Part shown: positions 41,150 to 51,709 of the stretch, one piece after another
Position numbering within the stretch: the stretch's first letter is position 1
Layout: each line of letters opens with the position of its first letter
Source of the DNA: Stenomitos frigidus_A
Lineage (GTDB): Bacteria; Cyanobacteriota; Cyanobacteriia; Leptolyngbyales; Leptolyngbyaceae
Reading direction: 5' to 3'
Assembly: GCF_963877135.1 (NCBI RefSeq)
Contig: NZ_CAWNSW010000129.1
Location: 89,103 to 153,102 of the forward strand
DNA: 64,000 nt
Made by a program: the position numbers and the translations under genes
The notes under the pieces: generated by a model
What the model was told of the DNA's origin: nothing
Databases searched by the model: none
Seen by the model: only the letters and a program-made list of their open reading frames with translations

Positions 41150-44100
41150 ATGGCTGCGATTCCTGAGTCGGAAATTCAAGCGTATCTAATTTCTGTTTGC
41201 GCCAAGTATCAACACTGGCGGTGTCTCTATACGCCCACAGATACGGTGGGTAGGCGGCGACAGCAAGCCCCGGCAGCTTCACCGTTTGACTTTGGGTTGA
41301 TGGTGCAAACAGTGCTGCCAAAACAAGGAGAGGAACGTTTACCCCAGGAGAGCGCAGAGCGGGAAAAGATCGAGCGACTACCAGTGCTGGAGGGCATTCG
41401 CAAATATGCGGCAGAGCATGTTCTGCTGAAAGGGCGACCCGGATCGGGAAAATCGACCGCACTGGCGCAATTGCTGCTGGAAGAAGCACAACAGAGCCAG
41501 CAAGCGCTTGAGGGGCTGTCTGAGAAGGAGGTTAACGCTGACTCTCAACAGCGATTGACGAAACAACGAGAGACCCTTCAGGTGGATTGGGAACTGAGGC
41601 AGGAGAAGCTAAAGCAACTGAGAGAGGCGTGGGCGATCGAGGCGGGGGCGGCAGTTAGGTTTCAGTTACAGCAGCAAATTAAGGCTGAGGAAACGCAACT
41701 GGAACAACTGGAGCGCCAATTAGATGACGTTGAGCAAGCTCTACTCAATCAGGAATTTTCGCCTGCCGCTCAAACGCCTGCTCCAGCCAGATCTAAGATT
41801 CCTGTGTTAGTCGAACTGCGTGACTACTGCACATCTGTTCTGGATTTAATACGGGACTTTTTCAAACAGCACGGACTGCTGCTGCATCCTGATCAAATTG
41901 AAACCTTGCTGTTTGAGCGGCGGCTGTTGTTGCTGGTGGATGGGCTGAATGAGCTGTCGTTTGAGACAGCCCGTAGCGACCTGACCGCGTTTCGGAAAAC
42001 CCATGCTCACACGCCAATGATTATCACCACACGAGATTTGGTATTGGGGGGCGATCTCGGGATTGAGAAAACGCTGGAGATGCAGCCGCTGACCGAAGCA
42101 CAAATGCAGCAGTTTGTGCGAGCGTATTTGCCGGAGCAGGGAGAGCAAATGTTACGGCAGTTGCGGGACAGACTGCGGGAATTTGGGCAAACGCCGCTGC
42201 TGCTATGGATGCTGTGTGAGGTGTTCCAGCAAGCTCCCAATAACCAATTGCCATCCAATTTGGCAGGAGTATTTCAGGCTTTTACAGCCATGTATGAAAT
42301 TAGCAGTGTGCGTAAGCATGAAGTCGCATTGCTAAAGGGAGATGTGAGACCGCTGAGCGATCGCAGACTGTGGAAAAAGGCTTTGAAGGCTTTAGCGTCA
42401 GTCATGATGCAGGGAGAAACGCCCGTTGATTTTCGAGTCGTGATTCATCGAGATGAAGCGGAACGAGAATTAAACAGAATTTTCCCAACTGAGCAATTTC
42501 CAGTTCGAGATATTTTAGATGATTTACTCAAGTATCATCTGTTGCAAAACCGCAGTACAGACCAAATTGAGTTTCGTCACCAGTTGTTGCAGGAATACTA
42601 CGCGGCGGAAGCCTTACTGCAAAAGCTACCTGACGTTAGCGATGAGACATTCAAACGAGATTATTTGAATTATTTGAAGTGGACGGAACCGATCGTGCTT
42701 ATGCTGGGATTACCTGAAATAACTGATGAGCAAGCAGTACGCATGGTGGAGCAGTCGTTACTCGTAGATTTAGTTTTAGGAGCAAGATTAGTAAGTTGTA
42801 TCAATCCGAATTTAGAAACTTCAGCTATCCAGTGCATTACTAAGTTATCACTCCATCCAGTACTTTTTATCGAGATTTTAGCACTTACTCAGTGTCAGAC
42901 CGCTTTATCTAAATTGATTGATGCAGCAAACAGTGAAGATGATCCAGACTTGAGACGTGCTGGCGTAGAAGGTCTGTGCAATCAGTTCGAGCAGTTAAGC
43001 AATTCTATGCGTGAAACTCTAATAAAACGCCTTGAAGATGAAGATGTTAATATTCGATTTAAAGCATCGCTAGCACTTCTAGATGTATCGCCAGAAATAG
43101 CCCATCCTACATTTATAGAAGCTTGTAGTAACAAGAATTCTGATGTACAGTCTGAAGTCCAAATCTCAATCAGTTCTACTTACAAAGAAACTCAAGATTT
43201 GGTAAATTCTCTCAGTTCCTTAGATCCTAAAGAGCGTTTAGAGGCTGCGCTCTCTTTGAGTACAAGCGATATAGTTCAATGGAATGATAATGAGCAGAAG
43301 TATCGAGCGCTGTTATATGCGTCGTTCAGAAGAGATCTAGATCCTGCCCAATGTCAAATTTCTATCCAAGATGCCGATTTACGCTTCGCTTTTTTTGATT
43401 CTAATAAACATTCAATTTATGCCGCAATTATTAGGATATTGCTTGATGAAATAATCAATTCTAGATGCAATGAGTACCAATATATTTTAAGAGCTATATC
43501 AAATATATCGCCGTCTATAATTAAGCAAAATTTAAGAACAGAGCATTTGAATTTAATTGTAGGAAAAATAAATGATGCTAAGAAAATTAACATTCTTGAT
43601 GAAGATTGTAGGAAGAGCATATTTTTGATTTTTAACGCAATTCAAGATAGGGAAGATAGTCAGATATTAGTTCAGGCTTTGGTACATCTTCTTAAACAGT
43701 TAGATTGTCTAACATCCTTAATCCGTACAGATGTAATCCTAACAATAGGCAGAGTGGGAGATTCATCGAATTTGAAAATATTAGCGGGTTGCAGAAAATT
43801 ATTTCCATCCGAATACTTTACTAACGCTATTTCTATGATTCAATCTCGCTGCGGGTTCTACAACCACGAAATTGATCAGTTAGCTGAAGAGGAAGGGTAT
43901 AGAAAGTGGGAAGTAGGAGGTGGAAAAGAGGAATACGAGAAAATATTATCTATTCTCTCTAATATGGTAATGGTGATGGAAAGGAATCCTGCAACCTTTC
44001 GAGACATTGGCGAGGAACCGTTGAGGGATCATTTTTTGATGCAACTGAATGGAATTTATAAAGGACAAGCTACAGGTGAGACATTCAACAATAAAGGAAA

Positions 44101-44431
44101 AACAGATATTCTACTGCGTGTCGGAGGGGAAAATATTTTTATCGCAGAGTGTAAGTTTTGGAAAGGTTCGCAGATATTAAAGGAAACATTTGATCAACTA
44201 CTGGGTTATACAACTTGGCGCGATACAAAGCTTGCAATGTTAATATTTAATCAAAATAAGAACTTCACGGCTGTTTTACAGCAAATACCTCAAGTAATTC
44301 AGGAACATCCAAATTTTGTACGAGAAGTGGCTATCGACGTAGAAACTCAGTTTCGGTTTATTGTTCACCATCCAGACGACCGAGATCGCAAATTGCTCCT
44401 GACAGTTCTGGCTTTTAATATACCTTCGTAA
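41150..44431 (+). CDS. STAND NTPase: NACHT, coiled-coil insert, HEAT-like repeats, C-terminal PD-(D/E)XK nuclease-like domain
   Basis: 1093 residues. Residues 1-85 form an N-terminal domain of unknown type. The NACHT core starts with Walker A GRPGSGKST (95-103, Lys101) and continues to Walker B LLLLVDGLNELS (Asp264). Between them is a 90-residue charged coiled coil (about 115-205) not usual in NACHT. FRHQLLQEYYAAEALL near 480 is the winged-helix end typical of cyanobacterial NACHT proteins. About 590-900 is HEAT-like helical repeats. The last ~140 residues contain KTDILL (Asp986) and IAECKFW (Glu1000, Lys1002), a PD-(D/E)XK nuclease core. STAND proteins with nuclease effectors often sense phage; the fused order suggests a defence role, which is inferred. 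It is 12 bases upstream of a toxin-antitoxin pair. The 3' half is visibly AT-richer. Confidence 0.85.
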   Translation: MAAIPESEIQAYLISVCAKYQHWRCLYTPTDTVGRRRQQAPAASPFDFGLMVQTVLPKQGEERLPQESAEREKIERLPVLEGIRKYAAEHVLLKGRPGSGKSTALAQLLLEEAQQSQQALEGLSEKEVNADSQQRLTKQRETLQVDWELRQEKLKQLREAWAIEAGAAVRFQLQQQIKAEETQLEQLERQLDDVEQALLNQEFSPAAQTPAPARSKIPVLVELRDYCTSVLDLIRDFFKQHGLLLHPDQIETLLFERRLLLLVDGLNELSFETARSDLTAFRKTHAHTPMIITTRDLVLGGDLGIEKTLEMQPLTEAQMQQFVRAYLPEQGEQMLRQLRDRLREFGQTPLLLWMLCEVFQQAPNNQLPSNLAGVFQAFTAMYEISSVRKHEVALLKGDVRPLSDRRLWKKALKALASVMMQGETPVDFRVVIHRDEAERELNRIFPTEQFPVRDILDDLLKYHLLQNRSTDQIEFRHQLLQEYYAAEALLQKLPDVSDETFKRDYLNYLKWTEPIVLMLGLPEITDEQAVRMVEQSLLVDLVLGARLVSCINPNLETSAIQCITKLSLHPVLFIEILALTQCQTALSKLIDAANSEDDPDLRRAGVEGLCNQFEQLSNSMRETLIKRLEDEDVNIRFKASLALLDVSPEIAHPTFIEACSNKNSDVQSEVQISISSTYKETQDLVNSLSSLDPKERLEAALSLSTSDIVQWNDNEQKYRALLYASFRRDLDPAQCQISIQDADLRFAFFDSNKHSIYAAIIRILLDEIINSRCNEYQYILRAISNISPSIIKQNLRTEHLNLIVGKINDAKKINILDEDCRKSIFLIFNAIQDREDSQILVQALVHLLKQLDCLTSLIRTDVILTIGRVGDSSNLKILAGCRKLFPSEYFTNAISMIQSRCGFYNHEIDQLAEEEGYRKWEVGGGKEEYEKILSILSNMVMVMERNPATFRDIGEEPLRDHFLMQLNGIYKGQATGETFNNKGKTDILLRVGGENIFIAECKFWKGSQILKETFDQLLGYTTWRDTKLAMLIFNQNKNFTAVLQQIPQVIQEHPNFVREVAIDVETQFRFIVHHPDDRDRKLLLTVLAFNIPS

Positions 44432-44443
44432 GGAGATTCAGAT

Positions 44444-44680
44444 ATGCAAATCACGATCGACCTTCCTGACCATTTGCAACTCACCGAAGCAGATCTGCGG
44501 CAGGAGCTTGCTATTGCTCTCTTTCAACAAGAACGCATCACTCTCGGCAGTGCTAGCCAACTCGCTGGAATGCACCAAATTGAATTTCAACGGTTAATCG
44601 CCAGTCGTGGCATTAATATTCACTACGATGTAGACGACCTCAAGCAAGATCTGAAAAACCTGCGTGAAGAAGGTTGGTAA
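44444..44680 (+). CDS. UPF0175 family antitoxin
   Basis: 78 residues. MQITIDLPDHLQLTEADLRQ, then LAIALFQQERITLGSASQLA and GMHQIEFQRLIASRGI fit UPF0175, small helix-turn-helix-like proteins that pair with PIN-type toxins. The C-terminal YDVDDLKQDLKNLRE likely contacts the toxin. A good AAGGAG ribosome site lies 12 bases after the STAND stop (44430-44436), so the operon may include the STAND gene. Its stop (TAA at 44678-44680) overlaps the next ATG by one base, the usual coupling of antitoxin and toxin. Family members commonly repress their own operon; no operator was recognised. Confidence 0.87.
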   Translation: MQITIDLPDHLQLTEADLRQELAIALFQQERITLGSASQLAGMHQIEFQRLIASRGINIHYDVDDLKQDLKNLREEGW

Positions 44681-45165
44681 TGATTGTTGTCAGCAATACC
44701 TCGCCATTGAGTAACCTTGCTGTCATTGGCAAAATGGCTTTACTTCAGCAGATTTACCCCAAAATTTTCATTCCGCCTGTAGTTCATGATGAGCTCATGC
44801 GCCTCCACGAAATCCAACCGATAATTACTTCCTCAGTAACCACAGGGTGGTTAGAAATTCAAACACCCAGTAGCTTTCAACTGATTCAAACCCTTCAACA
44901 AACACTCGATCCGGGTGAATCTGAAGCGATCGCGCTTGCTTTTCAGCTTAAAGTCGATCGTCTGCTGATTGATGAGCGGTTAGGACGAACGATCGCGACA
45001 CAGTACGGACTTCCCATACGAGGCATTCTTGGCATTCTGATCAATGCAAAAGCTCAAGGACTGATTCCAGCCTTAAAACCGTTGCTTGATCAATTAATTG
45101 CCCAAGCAGGCTTCCGTATTGGGCAGTCACTATATGAATACAGCCTGCGAGAAGTAGATGAATAG
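44680..45165 (+). CDS. DUF3368 PIN-like toxin, partner of UPF0175
   Basis: 161 residues. MIVVSNTSPLSNLAVIGKMA is the start of DUF3368, followed by PPVVHDELMRL, DPGESEAIALAFQLKVDRLL, IDERLGRTIA and GILGILINAKAQGL. These are the acidic residues of the PIN ribonuclease fold (VHDE, GESE, IDE). The first acidic position is Asn (VSN) instead of the VSD seen in many PIN proteins; I recall that this family varies here, so activity cannot be judged. The ATG overlaps the antitoxin stop (TAATG). Expected role: ribonuclease toxin neutralised by the upstream protein. Confidence 0.87.
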   Translation: MIVVSNTSPLSNLAVIGKMALLQQIYPKIFIPPVVHDELMRLHEIQPIITSSVTTGWLEIQTPSSFQLIQTLQQTLDPGESEAIALAFQLKVDRLLIDERLGRTIATQYGLPIRGILGILINAKAQGLIPALKPLLDQLIAQAGFRIGQSLYEYSLREVDE

Positions 45166-45179
45166 GGAGATATAAGGGA

Positions 45180-45395
45180 ATGGAAATTGCATCGCATATT
45201 AGCGTCGATCCGTCTGTTCACCACGGTATACCGATCATTACTGGCACGCGCGTTCCTGTTTCCATCATTCTTGGTTCCCTCGCAGGTGGTATGAATAAAG
45301 AAGCCGTCATGCAAGAATATGAGTTGACTCAAGCTCAGGTCGAAGCGGCACTTGCTTACGCCACTGAGCTATTCAAGCAAACCACTCATTGTTGA
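45180..45395 (+). CDS. DUF433 family antitoxin (VapB45-like), without a visible toxin
   Basis: 71 residues. ISVDPSVHHGIPIITGTRVP, VSIILGSLAGGM and EEYELT-like EYELTQAQVEAALAYA match DUF433, a winged-helix-like domain found in antitoxins that usually precede a DUF5615 PIN-like toxin. The expected DUF5615 toxin is missing; the following frame (45396-45647) is something else. The ATG is 15 bases after the DUF3368 stop, so it is likely transcribed with it. It may be a second antitoxin left by a decayed pair. Confidence 0.85.
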   Translation: MEIASHISVDPSVHHGIPIITGTRVPVSIILGSLAGGMNKEAVMQEYELTQAQVEAALAYATELFKQTTHC

Positions 45396-45647
45396 CCTCT
45401 AGCAAAATATCCCCAGGCAACGGATGCACAAATTCCGGCGATCGTGGATGTCGAGTTTCAAGAAATTAAGCGGTTGCAGCCCCAACGCTGGCAAAACCTT
45501 CTCAGTCTGAAACGGCAGTGGAACGGGGTCAAAAAAGGGCTACTCAAAGTGGGTGAACATTTTGCTGAAGAAACTCCCTGGGGCAAAGGTGTGATCGGCT
45601 ATCTTGAAGGCGTCACGGAGAAATTAGACCAGGTACCACGGCTATAG
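45396..45647 (+). pseudogene. C-terminal fragment of an unidentified cyanobacterial protein
   Basis: The frame is open from directly after the DUF433 stop and reads LAKYPQATDAQIPAIVDVEF, QEIKRLQPQRWQNLLSLKRQ, then VGEHFAEETPWGKGVIGYLE and a stop at 45645-45647. It begins without a good start codon or ribosome site, though a GTG at 45444 is present. From memory, a tail of the form VGEHFxEETxWGKGxxGFLEG occurs at the C-terminus of cyanobacterial proteins near STAND or pentapeptide-type genes. It is probably the 3' remnant of a gene whose 5' part was replaced by the preceding genes. Confidence 0.5.
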
Positions 45648-45685
45648 GAGCGGGTTGAATCATCCCTCTCTTTTACAACAGCTCT

Positions 45686-48712
<3,027 letters not shown>

Positions 48713-48722
48713 AAATCAACTA

Positions 48723-48786
48723 GATCCCCGACTTCTGCAGCAGATTGAGACGAATCGATCGGGACTGAATCAAGCAGTCGGGGATC
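48723..48786. repeat. Dispersed-type inverted repeat GATCCCCGACT
   Basis: GATCCCCGACT (48723-48733) and AGTCGGGGATC (48776-48786) are perfect inverses 42 bases apart, in the spacer before the PlsY-fusion start. I recall the shorter TCCCCGACTT hairpin as a common dispersed cyanobacterial repeat. Confidence 0.65.
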
Positions 48787-48835
48787 GATGCCGCTTCTTT
48801 TGGTCGGCAAGCCAAACATGAATTTCTAGAAGCAA

Positions 48836-49261
48836 CTAGCTGCCGATACCGCCTGTATAAGCATCACCGCTTGCCAGTTCAGGGCGTGCTCTCAGTCCAG
48901 GCAGCGCCTTTGTTTCGCCTGTTTCAATGTAGCCAACGTAGAAGGCACCTTCTTCAACGCTGAGTGCGCTGGCATTCACATCGCCTTCTAGTCGAGCGGT
49001 ACGGCTTAACGTCAGCTTCCCTTCTACCTGCACTCGTGCTTTGAGCACTCCGTGCACCGTCAGGTTTTTAGCGCGCACTTCGGGTCCTTCAATGAGCCCG
49101 CTTTCAGAAATCTGCATGTCTCCCCGCACTTCGACCGTGCCATGAATAATGCCATCAACCAAAAGGTCGCCTTCAACGTGGAGCGTCCCTTGCAACTCGC
49201 TGTTGGGGGCAATGTAGGTTGGTAAAGTCTTTGACGGCGGTGGGGTATTTTTTCTAAACAT
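48836..49261 (-). CDS. Bactofilin (polymer-forming cytoskeletal protein)
   Basis: 141 residues from the ATG at 49261 (a longer frame starts at 49318). The beta-helical core reads SELQGTLHVEGDLLVDGIIH, GTVEVRGDMQISESG, VRAKNLTVHGVLKARVQVEG and LSRTARLEGDVNASALSVEE, with the Gly-spaced hydrophobic pattern of bactofilins. These polymerise without nucleotide and scaffold wall enzymes or polarity factors. The short N-terminus (MFRKNTPPPSK) is disordered and probably membrane- or partner-binding. The RBS AAAGG before 49261 favours this start. It is divergent from the secreted protein at 49614. Confidence 0.88.
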   Translation of the reverse strand: MFRKNTPPPSKTLPTYIAPNSELQGTLHVEGDLLVDGIIHGTVEVRGDMQISESGLIEGPEVRAKNLTVHGVLKARVQVEGKLTLSRTARLEGDVNASALSVEEGAFYVGYIETGETKALPGLRARPELASGDAYTGGIGS

Positions 49262-49613
49262 GCCTTTTTCCGAGGGTAAGACTCCAACATTCAGGTCTTG
49301 TGAGTGTCCAAACGGCAAGTTTGCCTTCTAAGTCCTCGCCGTCATCATGGCACATCTGCTCACTGAAAGTTAAGACTTTGCCCTAAAAACTTGCGAGTTT
49401 CGGTCGTGCACGATCGTTCATTTCCTATCAGCCATAAGCGTGGGTTTAGATGATACGTGATTGGCTTCACAGCAAAACCCACCTCTACTAAGGTCCTCGC
49501 CACGATCGCCAATCTCCCGTCATCAGGCCTTTACACCTGTAGACGCTGCGAATCATCATGAATGGTTGCAATCAAGCGTAGGATGGGTGAAACCTGGTGG
49601 TGAGGATAGATAC

Positions 49614-50900
49614 ATGGTCAAGCGTTTATTGCCTGGTGGAGCGACACGTAATCTGAGGAGATCCTTGAGTCGTCGTCAGCCGCTACAACGCTATTGGCTC
49701 ATCGGGACAACGGCGATCGCGCTCTCCGTGATGGTCGCCACTCCGTTACGAGCTGCCACTACAACCAAAATCGCTGGTTTCTTTGGTTTGCCAATCCCAA
49801 ACTTGCCCATTCCCGGTGGTTCGGTTGAGGATCTGCTGAAAGGCGCGGTCGTTGATCAAGCGGTCAAAGCGCTGGGCAGTACCTTAAAAGATGACGCACC
49901 GATCGAGTCGAGTAGCCAAGCCACGTTCCCAACTGTGAATCAGCTACCTGGCACAGCCTTTAAACCGAAAGCGATGCCAACGACGCTGATGGCCCAACTT
50001 CGCAATGCTACGGATGGTGCGGTCGCCTTACAGCCAGGGGACTATCGGATTCCAGTCAACGTGTTTTGCATGAAAGTATCGGCGCATAGTCCGGCAGGGC
50101 ATCGCTACTTGCTGGCACCGCTCAAAGGAAAATGGGCCGATATCATTGTGGCGCTGAACGCACGATCGGCAGGTACTACTATTCCTCATCCTCAACTCCA
50201 GGTGCTGTCCTGGAACTTGCAGGCGGGCATGAAGTATGAGGAACTGGCGACCGAGCAACGGGCGATCGTCGATCAACTGCTGCCTGACTATAAGCCACGG
50301 CTGTCGCGCAGTTTTTACGAGCAAATCGAGTCGACCTGGAGTCAGCTTTCCGGCACTGTACCAGGCTTACCGTCGATGGATTCGGCTCTGGGGCGTTTGG
50401 GCGACGTTGGCAGTGCGATCGTCACCCTCCGTCAAACTCGCGACACCCTGCTCCGCTACGGCAATAACTTTGAAGCACTATCAAATGCGTTGGTTCTACC
50501 TGGGCAGGCAAACACGCCCAGTGATGGAGCGAATACGCCGTGGAGCCAAATCAGCCCACGCGTGTATGCCCGCCTCATGACCAAGGGCACCTATGCCGAT
50601 CCCGGTGAGCTTCAGATACGGGTGACGGTAGAAGCCCCTGTGGGGTTACGCGATCGTCACCTGGTTGCCACCACAGATTTAGCGGGTTTGAATCTGGCAG
50701 GTTTAGACCTCGCTGCGATGCCGGTCAAAGTGCCGCTTGCTGGGCTTGTTGGCGATCCACAGGATAGTAGCGTACAGCCCTTATCCATGTCTCCGAAACC
50801 AGAGGACAAGGATGAAGATGAATCGGGCTCTGGGTCGTTGCAGATCCAAGAAAGAGGGTTTTCGGGCCCGCAGCCCCCTGCTCCGTTGAATCAGGTGTAG
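49614..50900 (+). CDS. Exported protein of unknown function
   Basis: 428 residues from the ATG at 49614. A basic stretch (RNLRRSLSRRQPLQR) and hydrophobic YWLIGTTAIALSVMVATPL ending at LRAATT look like a signal peptide cut near residue 48. The mature part has AGFFGLPIPNLPIPGGSVED, LQPGDYRIPVNVFCMKVSAH, then WNLQAGMKYEELATEQRAIV and a Pro/Asp/Ser-rich tail (PKPEDKDEDESGSGS). I do not recognise a known domain. The single Cys in VFCMK and the acidic disordered tail are notable. A GTGAGGA site at 49600-49606 fits this start. It may be a periplasmic or outer-membrane protein; no function is assigned. Confidence 0.65.
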   Translation: MVKRLLPGGATRNLRRSLSRRQPLQRYWLIGTTAIALSVMVATPLRAATTTKIAGFFGLPIPNLPIPGGSVEDLLKGAVVDQAVKALGSTLKDDAPIESSSQATFPTVNQLPGTAFKPKAMPTTLMAQLRNATDGAVALQPGDYRIPVNVFCMKVSAHSPAGHRYLLAPLKGKWADIIVALNARSAGTTIPHPQLQVLSWNLQAGMKYEELATEQRAIVDQLLPDYKPRLSRSFYEQIESTWSQLSGTVPGLPSMDSALGRLGDVGSAIVTLRQTRDTLLRYGNNFEALSNALVLPGQANTPSDGANTPWSQISPRVYARLMTKGTYADPGELQIRVTVEAPVGLRDRHLVATTDLAGLNLAGLDLAAMPVKVPLAGLVGDPQDSSVQPLSMSPKPEDKDEDESGSGSLQIQERGFSGPQPPAPLNQV

Positions 50901-51024
50901 CAGTTCAGCGGTCAGTGGTTAGTAGTTAGTGGTTAGTTTTGGGTTGTTAGTGGCTCCTGTTGAAAGAGGTTGAAAGCATTTTCCATAAAGCGTTTCAGTT
51001 CGTTTTAACGGACTTTGACTGTTA

Positions 51025-51080
51025 GCCCGCAATTTATTGCAGGGCGAGTCTTGCCAGCGGTTAATGTTGCCAGCGGTTAA
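51025..51080. repeat. Small hairpin and 14-bp direct repeat
   Basis: GCCCGCAATTTATTGCAGGGC (51025-51045) can fold as a hairpin with one bulged A. It is followed by two copies of TTGCCAGCGGTTAA at 51051-51064 and 51067-51080. It lies between two convergent genes and may act as a terminator. Confidence 0.6.
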
Positions 51081-51089
51081 AGATTCCAG

Positions 51090-51686
51090 TTAAGGAAACA
51101 CTGCGCCCTGGTTTGCACCATGCTTTGTGCTGGCGTCGTAGGCTTTGTGCTTCTGCTTGAACGCTGCTTTGACGGCATCGCGCTTTTGAGTGGCGAGTTT
51201 GTTCAAGGCATCACAGGACGCAGCAGGCGGCATCGCTTTTAGTTGGCTGAGCAAATCGTTACCAGCGTCAATGCCCAACTGTTTATGCCCTTCTTCGTGC
51301 GCTTGTAGAGCTGCCAGATGCTTTTTCCAGCGATCGATCAAGGGTTGAGGCGTGCCAGCAGGTGGCGTCCATGCGGGCAAATTGAAGGTCGTTTTAACGG
51401 TCACGGTGACGGTTTTTAGTTTGCAGCTTACGCCCTTCTTGCCGCCAGAAGTGAACTGAGCATCCAGATCCCAGAGGGTAGAGGCGTCAAAGCGCTTGCC
51501 CTCATCCTGGTTCATGGGGCCCAGTTGATTCATCTGCGATCGCAGTTCAGCCACTGTTCTTCCCTGGATTGTGTACGGCGAAACCGTTGGTGGAGCGACC
51601 ACTAAATCGGGGTCTGCTGCCCAGGCTGCAGCTACACAACCCACAATGCAACTACCGACCAACACGGCCAAACCTTGATTGAACAT
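51090..51686 (-). CDS. DUF922-type secreted zinc-dependent protease-like protein
   Basis: 198 residues. A signal peptide (MFNQGLAVLVGSCIVGCVAAAW) precedes a domain with PYTIQGRTVAELRSQMNQLG, AQFTSGGKKGVSCKLKTVTV and HEEGH (130-134), the HExxH-like zinc motif, then KQLGIDAGNDL. I recognise DUF922, proposed secreted zinc proteases. The cysteines in GVSCK and AASCDAL probably form a disulfide. The stop of this gene faces the exported protein. Convergent with 49614 and 24 bases downstream of the M16-like gene, so it may belong to its operon. Confidence 0.82.
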   Translation of the reverse strand: MFNQGLAVLVGSCIVGCVAAAWAADPDLVVAPPTVSPYTIQGRTVAELRSQMNQLGPMNQDEGKRFDASTLWDLDAQFTSGGKKGVSCKLKTVTVTVKTTFNLPAWTPPAGTPQPLIDRWKKHLAALQAHEEGHKQLGIDAGNDLLSQLKAMPPAASCDALNKLATQKRDAVKAAFKQKHKAYDASTKHGANQGAVFP

Positions 51687-51709
51687 GGAGTGCTTGGATG
51701 CGCGATCGC

